From positions 1 to 56,430 of the forward strand of contig JANWYN010000142.1 in NCBI GenBank assembly GCA_025055235.1: a DNA stretch of 56,430 nt. Reading direction: 5' to 3'. The translations under genes and the position numbers were made by a program. Positions 19,191 to 28,500 of this stretch are shown here, piece after piece; positions within the stretch are counted from its first letter, which is position 1; each line of letters starts with the position of its first letter. The DNA comes from Candidatus Roseilinea sp. (GTDB lineage: Bacteria; Chloroflexota; Anaerolineae; J036; Brachytrichaceae). The notes beneath the pieces are model-generated. The model did no database searches. It worked only from the letters and a program-made list of their open reading frames with translations, and had not been told where the DNA came from.

Positions 19191-20279
19191 TTAGGCTGGT
19201 TTGGGGATAAGGGTGACGTCGTTGAAGCCTATGCGCACACGCCCACCACGTCGGCTGAGCGTCAACCGCTGTGCGCCTGAGACATCAACGCGCAACTCGC
19301 GCCCGTTCACATTCACCCGCACTTGCGCGGTCGCGCCCTCGAAGATCACGCGGTCAAGCACGCCGTCGAATACGTTGATATAGCCGATGTGGTGAACGTC
19401 ATGATCGTCCTTGTCATTCAGCAGCGCGATGTTCTCCGGACGGATATAGCCTAGCACGGCGTCACCCTCGCGAAATGCGCTATGCGGTCGGCAATGGATG
19501 CGCAGGCCATCGGCGTCTACTGTTACCTCGCCTTCCTGCACACTCGTGACGACACCGCTCAGGCTGTTGTTCGCCCCGATGAACTCTGCTACGAACGGCG
19601 TGGCCGGATGCAAATAGATGTCCATCTGCGTGCCAATCTGTTCAATGCGTCCGGCGTTCATCACTACGATCCGATCGGAGATGGCGAAGGCCTCAGTCTG
19701 GTCGTGGGTGACGTAGATCGCAGTCTTGCCCGTTTTGCGCTGTAGGTCGAGGATAGAGTATTTGAGTGTCTCGCGCAGATTGCGATCAAGCGCTGACAGC
19801 GGCTCGTCGAACAGCAGCACACGCGGGTCGGTCGCCAGCACGCGCGCAAGCGCTACGCGCTGCTGTTGCCCACCGGAGAGTTGTGCTGGCATGCGCTTGC
19901 CGTAACCGCTCAACCCGACCAGCGCCAGCATGTCTTCAACACGCTTGGCAATGACGTCCTTTCTCACGCCTTTGACCGACAAGCCGAACCCCACGTTGTC
20001 AGCCACACTTAAGTGCGGAAATAACGCCGGTTGCTGGAAGACGAAGCCGATGTTGCGCGCGCGCGGCGAGAGATAAGTGACGTCTTGTTGATCGAAGTAG
20101 ATGCGCCCCGCGGTCGGCTCGATCAGACCGGCGATGATGCGCAGCAGCGTCGTCTTACCACATCCCGACGGCCCGAGCAGCGTGACAAACTCGCGCTCGG
20201 CAATGTTTAGACTGATATCTTCGACCGCCAGCGTGTGGCCGTAGCGCTTGGTGATACCATCGAGGCGGACGCTGGACAT
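19191..20279 (-). CDS. ABC importer ATPase, spermidine/putrescine (PotA) type
   Basis: The 362-residue protein has Walker A GPSGCGKTT, Q-loop VFQQPALFPH, signature LSGGQQQRVALARVL, Walker B VLLFDEPLSALD and the switch His in YVTHDQTEA. The C-terminal ~120 residues form a TOBE/MOP-like regulatory domain. The ATPase drives import through the two permeases encoded just upstream. Sequence style (TPFVAEFIGANNSLSG) suits the PotA/FbpC/CysA group; with PotB/PotC-type permeases and a PotD-like binding protein, a polyamine or similar cation is the best guess, while thiamine, iron or sugar phosphate cannot be excluded. Confidence 0.9.
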   Translation of the reverse strand: MSSVRLDGITKRYGHTLAVEDISLNIAEREFVTLLGPSGCGKTTLLRIIAGLIEPTAGRIYFDQQDVTYLSPRARNIGFVFQQPALFPHLSVADNVGFGLSVKGVRKDVIAKRVEDMLALVGLSGYGKRMPAQLSGGQQQRVALARVLATDPRVLLFDEPLSALDRNLRETLKYSILDLQRKTGKTAIYVTHDQTEAFAISDRIVVMNAGRIEQIGTQMDIYLHPATPFVAEFIGANNSLSGVVTSVQEGEVTVDADGLRIHCRPHSAFREGDAVLGYIRPENIALLNDKDDHDVHHIGYINVFDGVLDRVIFEGATAQVRVNVNGRELRVDVSGAQRLTLSRRGGRVRIGFNDVTLIPKPA

Positions 20280-20287
20280 GATTGTGG

Positions 20288-21088
20288 TCAGAGCAGGTAG
20301 GTGCCTTTGAGATACCGTGTCCCGTAGATGCGAAAGAACAGCAGCACTGCTAAGAACGAGATCACCTGCATGACCACGGCCAGCGCTGCTGTCGTTGGCA
20401 ACAGACCGGCAGTGCGGACGAGGTTGAACACGCGCACAGGCGCAGTGGTGATGAAAGTCGGCTTGACGAACAGCGTAACGAGATACTCATTGAACACGAT
20501 GATGAAGCACAGAAGCATGCCGGCACCGATGCCTGGGCCGATGAGCGGGAACACCACTCGCCAGTATGTCTGCCACTTGCTCGCGCCCAGGCATTGCGCC
20601 GCCTCTTCGAATACGATTGGCAAGTCCTTGAGTGCAACGACGGTCGGCGTGAGCATAAGCGGAAACGAGCCGACGACCATCGCTAGTACTAGTCCCCATT
20701 CCGACGTGGTGAGGCGGTAGGTGAAGTTGAACGTCAGCACGAGCGCGATGCCGAGCACAGCAGCGGGCACATACAGCGGTAGCGATAGGAACGCGAACAG
20801 TAAGTGCTTACCTGGGTAGTTGTAACGCACCAGGCCGTAGGCGGCCGGCAGGCTGATGGCGAGATTGATCAACAACGTAAGCAGCGAGATGCGGAAGCTC
20901 CAGCCCAAGTTTTCAGTGAAGCTGCCAAACACATAAGCGAAGTTCTGCAACGCAAACTCACCGCGCGGACCAGTCAGCGAATAATTGACGAGTGCAGCAA
21001 ATGGCATCACGAACAACAACAGCAGCAGCCAGATGTATGCGTGGCTGGCAATGTCGGTCAGGCGTCGCGTGGACAAGAGCCGATTCAT
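20288..21088 (-). CDS. ABC importer permease, PotC-like
   Basis: This binding-protein-dependent inner membrane permease has about six membrane segments. The EAA loop, contacting the ATPase, reads EEAAQCLGASKWQTYWRVVFPLIGPG. The start ATG at 21088 overlaps the stop of the preceding permease gene as ATGA, so translation is coupled. An upstream extension of 44 residues is not supported. It is 8 bases from the ATPase gene, in one operon. Confidence 0.88.
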   Translation of the reverse strand: MNRLLSTRRLTDIASHAYIWLLLLLFVMPFAALVNYSLTGPRGEFALQNFAYVFGSFTENLGWSFRISLLTLLINLAISLPAAYGLVRYNYPGKHLLFAFLSLPLYVPAAVLGIALVLTFNFTYRLTTSEWGLVLAMVVGSFPLMLTPTVVALKDLPIVFEEAAQCLGASKWQTYWRVVFPLIGPGIGAGMLLCFIIVFNEYLVTLFVKPTFITTAPVRVFNLVRTAGLLPTTAALAVVMQVISFLAVLLFFRIYGTRYLKGTYLL

Positions 21089-21969
21089 TCGCCAAGCACC
21101 CCCTTGGATTGGCGCAAAGCAACATAGGTTACTGCAAACGCCAGTATGAGAAGCACGATGCCCATTGTCGTCGAAAGTCCGTAATCGGTTTGCACCACAC
21201 CGCGTTGATAGAGCGTCCACGCCAGCGAGCGCTGCTCGTTGATTGAGCCGAGCAAGAGTGGCTCGGCGAAGGCGCCTACGCTCCAGCCGAACACGAGCAT
21301 TAACCCAGCGACGATGCCCGCGCGCGAAAGCGGCAATAACACGCGTTGCAGCGTCTGCAGTGGATGGGCGCCCAGGCAGGCCGCGGCTTCTTCCAGCGTT
21401 GGGTCAATGTTGCTCAGCGCTGTGCCGATGTTCAATACCATGAACGGAAAGGCAAACAACGCCATCGCAAATACGACTGACGGCAAGCCATATAGCTGCG
21501 GGTTCTGAATGCCGAAGGACTTGAGCAAGTTGTAAACCCAGCCGCCGGGCAGGAGTAGGAAGCGCATGCCGAAGGCGATATATAGCGCGCCGAACATCGG
21601 GAAGACCATGAAACTGCGCACCAGATTGCGATAGCGCACCTTGCGCACCAGGATATAGGCGAACGGGAAGCCGAAGATCAGATCGACAATCGCCGCTAGT
21701 GCCGCGAGCTCGATCGTGACCAGCACGTTCGGCAGATAACGCGAGACCATCTCGGCATAGTTCTGCAGTGTGTAGATCGGGCCAGCAGGCGAGAGATATG
21801 AACTGCCCTCAGTCAGGCTCATCTGCACGATGAAAAGCAGCGGGTAGTATAAGAAGAGAACGACGATAGCAATAGCGGGCAGCACAAGCAACAGCATCAA
21901 CAATCGACGCGAGTATTGCCACTGCGTCTCAATAGTTGTCTGTGCTGCTGTAGTGGGTTCAGCCGTCAT
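21085..21969 (-). CDS. ABC importer permease, PotB-like
   Basis: A 294-residue membrane permease with about six hydrophobic segments. The EAA motif is EEAAACLGAHPLQTLQRVLL. It pairs with the PotC-like permease to form the heterodimeric channel. The first 25 residues are hydrophilic and cytoplasmic. The gene is separated from the binding-protein gene by 328 bases of structured DNA, which may lower its expression relative to the binding protein. Confidence 0.88.
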   Translation of the reverse strand: MTAEPTTAAQTTIETQWQYSRRLLMLLLVLPAIAIVVLFLYYPLLFIVQMSLTEGSSYLSPAGPIYTLQNYAEMVSRYLPNVLVTIELAALAAIVDLIFGFPFAYILVRKVRYRNLVRSFMVFPMFGALYIAFGMRFLLLPGGWVYNLLKSFGIQNPQLYGLPSVVFAMALFAFPFMVLNIGTALSNIDPTLEEAAACLGAHPLQTLQRVLLPLSRAGIVAGLMLVFGWSVGAFAEPLLLGSINEQRSLAWTLYQRGVVQTDYGLSTTMGIVLLILAFAVTYVALRQSKGVLGE

Positions 21970-22297
21970 CTGGGGTTCGGACGCCGAGGCTCCAGCCAGG
22001 TGACTCAGCTAGCCGAAAGCGGCTAGACGTGCCCTGAGCGAAGCCAAACAGCCTCGACTTTCGGCGTCAAAGTTGTCTTAGCTCGGGATGCACTCTGATT
22101 GGCACTGCGTTTTGGGACGTTACATATCGTAGGGACTGGGTTCCCTGTCCCAAGGCTGACCCCGGTGAGCAGGGTAACCCAGCCAATATGAGCCATGTGC
22201 AAAACGTGGCACTTTTGGCAAGCGACCCCTTAACTCAGCGCCATCTGAACGAAGCTCGGAATCCGCGAACGTTTACTGGTTCTGAGCTGCGAACACG
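21970..22297. other. Intergenic region between binding protein and permease genes
   Basis: No gene is evident. It contains the inverted pair GCCGAAAG / CTTTCGGC (near 22014 and 22059) and GGGAC / GTCCC (near 22134 and 22149), either of which could form a hairpin in the operon transcript. No U-tract follows, so these look like mRNA structures or partial terminators. Confidence 0.4.
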
Positions 22298-23539
22298 TTA
22301 CTGGCCGATCCGTTTAGCGTAGTGATCCTGGAAGACTTTGGCACTGTCGTTATACGCCTTCCAGTCCACTTTGGCGAAGGTCTTCTCTATGTCCTCAAGT
22401 TTTGGGAAGAAGGTGTAGTAATCCGCCTTGAACCAGTCCGGAATCTGATCGGCGTAAGCCGGGCCAAGTATGCCTTCGTGCAGTTCGGCCCATGGACCTT
22501 TGTCGATCGGCCAATTATTGGGGAACTGCACTTCGGGGCTGAGCCGCCAGTTGATGAAGATCTGCGCGAGCACTGGGCTGGTTGCATTCTTCGGAATCCA
22601 CAGATAACCGTTGACCGGATACACTGTCTTTGGCAGCAGCATTGCGGCATCCTGATTAGGGCCTAGAAATTCAAGCCGCGCCAACGAGTTCCAGAATACA
22701 ACTGCGTCAGCCGCGCCGGAACGCAGCAACTGCTGCATCTCGGCCGAGTCGGTAGTGTACTTCAGCACATTCGGGCCGACATTGTCCACCACCCAGTCCA
22801 CAGTTTCTTTCATCTGGTTAGGGTCTTTGTAATCCTTGCCGAGTTCTGAGGCCATGCCGAGCAGGAAGCCACCGGCAGTGATGTCACCTGGCAGCGGCAG
22901 AGTAACCTTGCCTTTCAGCCTCGGATCGGCCAAGTCTTTATACGACTTCATGAACGGCGCGCGGCTCTTGCTGTAGACGATGGCAGGCGTGGCTGTAGCC
23001 TGGAAGCCGATGGCTGTAGGGGCACGTTGGAACTGTTCGAGCACTAGATTCTGATTAGGGATCAGGTCGGACGGCAGGAATGGCTGCACGGCGTCGTTCT
23101 CGACAGCCTCAGCCCAATAGTTCTCTTCAATTGCCATCACGTCGTATGGTGATGGGTTGCCGGCCTTGAGCGCGGCATACAGATTGGTCAGATACGTGCT
23201 GGGCGCCTGTGTGCCCTCATAGATGAACTGAATATCAACGCCATACTTATCTTTGACGTATTGCTTAAACTGTTTGACCAATTCGTCATTCGCCGTGTAA
23301 GTCCAGTTTGCTACAACCAATTTGCCTTCCTTCTGAATCTCGGCTTTGATCTCATCATCGGTCATCTCCCTGTTGAGGATCGAGACTTTCTTCTTTGCAG
23401 TGCTTGGCTGAGTAACAGGTGCGCCGGTCGCCGCTGGCGCAGCAGCCGGCGGTGGTGCCGCGCAGGCTACGGCCAAGATGGATACAGTCAGGAGCGAGGC
23501 GATGGATAAGCGAATGTAAGCAGAGGGTTTCGAGTTCAT
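22298..23539 (-). CDS. ABC importer solute-binding lipoprotein, PotD-like
   Basis: The 413-residue protein has a lipoprotein signal with Cys26 in LAVAC, followed by a Pro/Ala-rich linker. The mature part has the two-lobed fold pattern of class I binding proteins for spermidine/putrescine and similar ligands: KLVVANWTYTANDELVKQF, VMAIEENYWAEA, and AADAVVFWNSLARLEF. It would capture the ligand outside the membrane and deliver it to the permeases encoded downstream. A strong promoter lies upstream (23587-23614). The ligand is not certain; no clear aromatic/acidic polyamine box could be verified by eye. Confidence 0.86.
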   Translation of the reverse strand: MNSKPSAYIRLSIASLLTVSILAVACAAPPPAAAPAATGAPVTQPSTAKKKVSILNREMTDDEIKAEIQKEGKLVVANWTYTANDELVKQFKQYVKDKYGVDIQFIYEGTQAPSTYLTNLYAALKAGNPSPYDVMAIEENYWAEAVENDAVQPFLPSDLIPNQNLVLEQFQRAPTAIGFQATATPAIVYSKSRAPFMKSYKDLADPRLKGKVTLPLPGDITAGGFLLGMASELGKDYKDPNQMKETVDWVVDNVGPNVLKYTTDSAEMQQLLRSGAADAVVFWNSLARLEFLGPNQDAAMLLPKTVYPVNGYLWIPKNATSPVLAQIFINWRLSPEVQFPNNWPIDKGPWAELHEGILGPAYADQIPDWFKADYYTFFPKLEDIEKTFAKVDWKAYNDSAKVFQDHYAKRIGQ

Positions 23540-23586
23540 GCGGATTCCTTCTATCGCGAATCAAGCGACTGAACGCTTTCGGCAAT

Positions 23587-23614
23587 ATAATATATTCGTG
23601 TCCAGAGGTGTCAA
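23587..23614 (-). promoter_or_regulatory. Sigma70-like promoter of the ABC importer operon
   Basis: Read on the minus strand, TTGACA (23614-23609) and TATTAT (23592-23587) are 16 bases apart. The promoter ends about 48 bases before the binding-protein start and is the best promoter match in the window. Confidence 0.75.
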
Positions 23615-23722
23615 GCCACATTGCTTAGCTGCATTTCTTGTAGTTCGCTTGACGTGAAACAAATGGCTACAACCGAGCTGCTTGATCCGAAGGCGAAGGC
23701 CACAATCTAATGTCCTTGATGA

Positions 23723-23728
23723 TATAAT
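23723..23728 (+). promoter_or_regulatory. TATAAT -10 box for tRNA-Gly
   Basis: A perfect TATAAT lies 13 bases before the tRNA 5' end. No good -35 is visible at the usual spacing. Confidence 0.6.
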
Positions 23729-23741
23729 CTTGGTGCAATCT

Positions 23742-23813
23742 GCGGGAGTAGCTTAGTGGTAGAGCGTTTGCTTCCCAAGCAAAAAGTCGCGGGTTCGAAT
23801 CCCGTCTCCCGCT
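23742..23813 (+). tRNA. tRNA-Gly (anticodon CCC)
   Basis: The cloverleaf is complete. The acceptor stem GCGGGAG pairs with CTCCCGC. The D arm holds AGCTTAGTGGTAGAGC. The anticodon stem TTTGC/GCAAA encloses the loop TTCCCAA, anticodon CCC. The T arm holds GGGTTCGAATCCC. The discriminator is T and CCA is not encoded. It reads GGG codons. A strong terminator follows immediately. Confidence 0.96.
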
Positions 23814-23814
23814 T

Positions 23815-23855
23815 GAACCGACAGGAGAGGTTGAGCCTGTCGGTTCTTTCTTTCT
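23815..23855 (+). terminator. Intrinsic terminator of tRNA-Gly
   Basis: A perfect 11-bp stem GAACCGACAGG/CCTGTCGGTTC with a 10-base loop is followed by TTTCTTTCT. It begins two bases after the tRNA. Confidence 0.9.
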
Positions 23856-24002
23856 CCTATGCTGCTCCCGACTGTGCTTGTCGGGGACGTGACGCATTCG
23901 CTCCGGTGTGCCTGAGGGCTTACGCCATTTTGCCCGAAAATGGCATAGAAATGGCGTAAAAGTGGCGTAGAAGCTCCCAGCCCGCGAGCCTTCATCCCTC
24001 AC

Positions 24003-24071
24003 GTGAAAGGCTCGATTTACCTGCGCAAAGACGGCATCCTAACGCGTTGCGTCCGGCCTGCGACTTGGTGA
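24003..24071 (+). pseudogene. Possible remnant of an integrase N-terminus
   Basis: A short frame begins GTG and reads VKGSIYLRKDGIL before stopping after 22 codons. KGSIYxRKDG is how many phage-type tyrosine recombinases begin. It lies about 190 bases downstream of tRNA-Gly, where such integrases usually sit. No further integrase sequence and no second copy of the tRNA 3' end were seen, so chance similarity remains possible. Confidence 0.3.
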
Positions 24072-24120
24072 GGCGTTAGTGCCGCGCCAGACGGTTGCAG
24101 AGGGTGAGTTCGTGGCGGCC

Positions 24121-24741
24121 TTACGCCGGCGTCTGCGCTTCTGCGCTTTCGGCGCGCTGAATGGGCGAAGCGAAGTACGCCTCGCCAGCACAGTGGGCAC
24201 ACAGGCGCATGCCGTCCACCCATCGCTCGCGCTCGTTGATGATCTCCTCGCCGCATCGGTCGCACGTGGCGCGCACGCCGGGTCGGCTGATTAGCGCTTT
24301 CACCGAGACCACCAACTCCACCCGTGCCCAGGCCAGCAATTCATCGTCCGGCATACGCTGGTAGGCTTCAAGCTGCGCGTGCCAGCGGCTGCTCAGGTCG
24401 GGACACAACGCCCGCGCCTGCTGCCGGATCGTCGGGCGCGGCCAGATGCGCAGCCCGCCGTATGGGTCGCTGCGCGTGTCCACGAACGTCGCGGCCACCT
24501 TGCCCTGATCCATCAGCCGCAGCGTGCGATGGCCGAGCGAGCAGCCGGTCGCCACCATCACGCCGTCGGCGAAGCAACCGTCGGTCTCGACGAAGACGAA
24601 CAGTCGCTTGTCCTTCTGCGGCAGCGATATGTTAAGCAGCCGCCCGGCCAGCTCACCCATGCGCAAGCCGAGGATTTGGCGCGGGCAGATGTGGTCGTGC
24701 AACTGCAACAGCCGGTCGCGATAACGGTCGAGCGAGAACAT
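24121..24741 (-). CDS. FmdE-family protein with C-terminal zinc ribbon
   Basis: The N-terminal ~150 residues match the FmdE domain first noted next to formylmethanofuran dehydrogenase genes: HDHICPRQILGLRMG and VETDGCFADGVMVATGCSLG carry conserved His and Cys residues thought to bind metal. A C-terminal treble-clef or ribbon module follows (CDRCGEEI ... CAHCAGEAY). Members outside methanogens are linked by context to molybdenum or tungsten enzymes; here a molybdoenzyme operon lies upstream on the same strand. The role is not established. I prefer the ATG at 24741, immediately after the upstream stop (TGAGATG) with GAGGG as ribosome site; an ATG at 24762 would overlap the upstream gene. Confidence 0.8.
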   Translation of the reverse strand: MFSLDRYRDRLLQLHDHICPRQILGLRMGELAGRLLNISLPQKDKRLFVFVETDGCFADGVMVATGCSLGHRTLRLMDQGKVAATFVDTRSDPYGGLRIWPRPTIRQQARALCPDLSSRWHAQLEAYQRMPDDELLAWARVELVVSVKALISRPGVRATCDRCGEEIINERERWVDGMRLCAHCAGEAYFASPIQRAESAEAQTPA

Positions 24742-24742
24742 C

Positions 24743-25072
24743 TCAGCCCTCACTGTCTGCATCGGCCTGCATTGCCTCCTGCGCCCAGGATAGCGCGGTC
24801 ATCATGGCCGGAAAGCCGATCGTGGTAACGCCAAGAAGGATGGCGTGAGTGATTTCGTCGCTCGAAGCGCCGGCAGCCAGCGCCCGGTGCGTGTGCGACT
24901 TGACTGCACTTTCACCTCGCAGCGCTGCTGCCATGCCGAGCTTGATCAGCTCGCGCGTCTTCTCGTCCAGCGGGCCGCTCTCCGCCGCTGCTGCACCAAG
25001 CCGGTCGTAGGCGCGCCATACTTTGCGGTGCGTCTCTCTAAAACGTTGGTAGGTCTTTGGAAGATTGGTCAT
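24743..25072 (-). CDS. CMD/AhpD-fold protein lacking the redox cysteines
   Basis: The 109-residue protein has the carboxymuconolactone decarboxylase helical fold pattern: DEKTRELIKLGMAAALRGE, then SHTHRALAAGASSDEITHAILLG and TIGFPAMMTAL. In AhpD-like members the segment before the His reads CxxC; here those positions are Gly and Ala (GESAVKSH), and the whole protein has no cysteine, so it cannot be a peroxidase of the AhpD kind. It is 1 base from the FmdE gene and likely translated with it. The start at 25072 (MTNLPKTYQRF) is chosen over a longer frame whose first 22 residues look non-coding. Confidence 0.8.
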   Translation of the reverse strand: MTNLPKTYQRFRETHRKVWRAYDRLGAAAAESGPLDEKTRELIKLGMAAALRGESAVKSHTHRALAAGASSDEITHAILLGVTTIGFPAMMTALSWAQEAMQADADSEG

Positions 25073-25220
25073 TGTTTGGATTGTACGAAATCGCAAAGAG
25101 AGCCATAGGTGCATTCCAGAAATTGGCCACTTCTTCACTGTGTTCCGTGAATAGGCAGCGGGCCATGGATGGTGTGCGCTGGAGGAGGCGGGCGATGCAC
25201 AACCCGTGCGGCAGCCGCCG

Positions 25221-25342
25221 GCTGCACGCCTGTGGCCGGTGGGATGACCATCGCGCAGGCTGACGCGCGGGCTGAGCTTGTCGAAGCCTGTCGAAGCCCG
25301 CCCGTCCCCTTAGCCGGTGGTTTAGCGCCGGGCTTCCTTTCG
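25221..25342 (-). repeat. Dispersed ~120-bp repeat, copy 1
   Basis: Its reverse complement matches 41561-41682 along most of its length, including GGAAGCCCGGCGCTAAACCA, CGGGCGGGCTTCG, CAAGCTCAGCCCGCGCG and GATGGTCATCCCACC. Both copies are intergenic. Next to it (25343-25373) is a GTCATTCTCGCG-like fragment related to the element at 41398. Confidence 0.8.
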
Positions 25343-25438
25343 CGAGAATGACATGGTGACCCTTGCAGTCCAGTCGTAACTCGCTTGATGATGACGGATT
25401 CAAAAAAGCGTCTACGGAGAGACTACCGTCGCACAAAC

Positions 25439-25476
25439 TCACAAACCAGGTCTCCCCGGAGAAACCTGGTTTGTGA
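25439..25476. repeat. Perfect 13-bp-stem hairpin after the molybdoenzyme gene
   Basis: TCACAAACCAGGT (25439-25451) pairs perfectly with ACCTGGTTTGTGA (25464-25476), and the loop itself holds CTCC/GGAG. It lies 43 bases beyond the stop of the catalytic subunit gene. No U-tract follows on the minus strand, so it may be an mRNA 3'-end stabiliser or a dispersed palindrome rather than a classic terminator. Confidence 0.65.
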
Positions 25477-25518
25477 AATGGATGGCCTGTGATTGGCTCG
25501 TGATTGCACCGCGGATCG

Positions 25519-28500
25519 TCACGCCTTCACGACTTTCACCTGCGTGTCGTAGAACACTGCGCTGCCGCCTACTGGATCGAGTAGCGTGGTGTTGGTCACC
25601 AGCGGGTCGGTGCGCATGGCAGCGTTGGCGTGGAAGCCCTGCATGCGCAACGGCTCGCCTTTGATCGTCTGGCCGTTGATGGTGATGTCGTAGGCGCCGT
25701 AGGCCCAGTGCCCGAAACCGAGCGCAAAGCTGACTACGCCGGGTCGGATGCCTTGCACGACCTTCAGCCGGCCGACGATGTCCACTTTCTTGCCGTTGCC
25801 GAGGTCCCAGACACCGTCGGGGTTGGTGGCCGAGACGATGCGCACCCGGTCGCCATCTTTCAAGCCACGTGCAGCGGCGTCACGCGCGTTCATGATCACG
25901 GCGTTCTCCGGCATCAGTGCACGCAACCAATAATTACCCGGCGTGCGGCTCTTGGTCATGGCGATCTCGCGGTGCGTGATGAGCTTCAGGTCGTAGCCAT
26001 CTTTCGCGTCGTCTATTACCTGCCCGTCAAAGCCTACGCCCGGCTCGATGTAAGTCGCTACCGCGGGAATGGGCTTGCCGGTGCCGGCATGCTTGATGCC
26101 CACGTTCTTCTCGAGATACATGTTGATCAGCTTGCCGAACTTCACGCCGGTCGGGATGATATATGGCTCATCGAACGAACCAGGACGCACCCCGTCGCCT
26201 GGATAGCCCTTTTCGTAGGCCTGAAAGCGCCCGCCTCGGCTGAGCACGGTCACCACCTTCGGCCACAGCGCATCGCCGACGATGCGGCGCCAACGATCCG
26301 GATCGAACACCGCCCGGGGCAAATGCTTGCGCGCCTCGATGAACAACCGGACTTCCTCTGCATCTGCGTCGGGCACAGCGTCGCTGCCGTCCTTCTTCTC
26401 GCCGAACGCCAGATTGGCCACCATGCGCAGGTAGAGGTCGTCGGGGTGCATGAAGTCACCGAGGTCGCCAAAGCCGTTCGGCCCGAAGTTCGGCAGCTCC
26501 AACTTCTCGGCCAACGCCAGCAGCAGCGCCTCCCACTGCAATGCCATCTCCTGGCCATACACGGTGACCGTGCCGGTGACCGGAGCGATCGTGGGTTGGC
26601 GAACGCCTTGCACCTTGAAGGTCACTGAAGGATGCGAGCCGCTGAACTCCCAGCGCTCGAGATACGACACATCGGGGAAGATGTAGTCGGCATACATGCT
26701 GGTCTCGCCGACGACGATGTCGCTGGCTACGAACAGCGGAATCTTGTTCACGTCTTGCAGGATTTCGATCCATTTGTGACCGGCCGGCAGCGAATAGATC
26801 GGCGAGCCCATGTACATGAAGACCGCCTTGATCGGATACGGATATGCGTCACCCGCAGAGGGGATGATCTCTTGATAGACATCGGAGGCGAGCGGATACC
26901 AGTTGCGCTTGGCCGGATAACCCTCGAACAGCGTGGTGTCTTCGTACTTCACCTCATGGCGGATCAGGCTGATGCCGAACGGCGCCAGCGCGCCGCGATC
27001 GGCCTTGCCCAGCACGAACGGCCCTTCGGCCTTAGAGCCGCCTACGTCGTAGGTGCTGGCAAACACTTGCCCGCCGCGCCAGTCGTAGCTGCCGATCAGC
27101 AAGCCGAGCGCGTTCCACGCCAGCACGTTGTAGTAACCGTTGGTGTGCTGGCTCACGCCGCGGTGGATGTCGATTGCGGCGTTCTTACCATGCGAGGTGT
27201 ACTCGCGCGCCAAGTCCACGATGTCTTGTGCGCGGATGCCGGCAATTTCGGCCCACTCCTCGATGGTCTTCTCGCTGGCCGACTCGTACAAAATCTGCAT
27301 ACTGCTCTTTACGTCGAAGTCGCCCACTTTGCCGTCCACGAGCAATTGGCCAGCTTCCACGGCGCGCTCTTCGTCGTTCGGGTCGAACAAAACTGGATTG
27401 CCCTCTTTGTCCAACACCACAAACGGGTCGGTGTTGAAGACCTGGCCGTCTTTCGTCACGTAGGTCACGACGGTCTTGTCGTCCTTCTTCTCTTCTTTCT
27501 TCTCGACCAGCTTGAGATCGCTGCCGCGCAGGAACTTGCCGGGCTTGCCGTCGGTCACCTTGACCAGCCAGGCGGCGTTGCTCCAGGTTGGCTCGCCGGC
27601 CTTTTTGGCCGCGGCCTTGTTGGCGTCGGCCAGGTATTGCGCGTCGTAGCGCTGGTTGGCGATGATCCATTGGATCATGCCGAGCGCGATCGCGCCTTCG
27701 GTGCCCGGCTTGTTGGGCAACCACTTCCACGCCTTGCCTGCCGTCTTGGATAAGCGCGGGTCAATCACCACATACTTCATTTCGCCTTCTGCAGTGCGCG
27801 GAGTGATGCGCGGCACGCGGTTGGTCGGGCCGTAGTTGCCCTCGAACGGCGACGCGCCGACGAAGATGACGAAGTCGGCGCTGGCGGTGTCGCCCTGCCA
27901 GTAGGCCTTCGCGCCGCCGGTGAACTTGCTGCCGTCCCACTGGTCGCTCATGCTCTTGCCGGCGAAGTACAGGCTGCCCTGGCACACCGTGGTATGGCCG
28001 TGACGATTAACCGTGCCGAGTCCCGAACCGAAGAAGCGATGGGCGATGTCGCTGCGCCCGCCCTTCTGCCGGCCCCAGAAGTAGAGGATCTGGTTGTTCT
28101 TCGGGCCGAGGTCGGGATGATCGGGATCAATCATCTTGTCGAGGTGATCGGCAAAGTCAACCTTGAACTGCTCGACCAGCGCTTTCTTCTTCTCGGCGTC
28201 CTTCTCCGCCCAGATCTTCTTGATCGCGTCGCCCATGGCCTTCATCACTTTCGGGTCGGTGAGCGCGCGCAACGACTTGAGGCCCTCGACTTCGCGGTTC
28301 TCTTCGCCGGGCACGTTCGCGAACAACTTGCCGCCGTTCACGATCTCGCTCACGGCCTGGTCGAAGTCAATCGTCACCCATTTGTTCTCGCCACGCTTAC
28401 CGGCGCGCTTGAGCACCTTGACCAGCCGGAAGGGATCGTAGGCGCTCTGCAAGCCGGCCTGCCCTTTCGGGCACAGCGGCGCATCAATGCGCGCCGTATC

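Noticed and set aside
19191..23539. Ferric iron (FbpABC) importer
   Set aside because: Two separate permease genes and a PotD-like binding protein fit the spermidine/putrescine type better; iron systems of this class usually have one fused permease.
23667..24002. Open frames on both strands over the tRNA-Gly gene (for example GRRDSNPRLFAWEANALPLSY)
   Set aside because: These are the usual spurious translations of a tRNA and its complement; the cloverleaf and terminator explain the sequence.
24743..25072. AhpD alkylhydroperoxidase
   Set aside because: Both redox cysteines are absent and the protein has no Cys.
23742..25072. Prophage or integrative element
   Set aside because: Apart from the 22-codon scrap there are no phage, conjugation or transposase genes and no direct repeat of the tRNA end.
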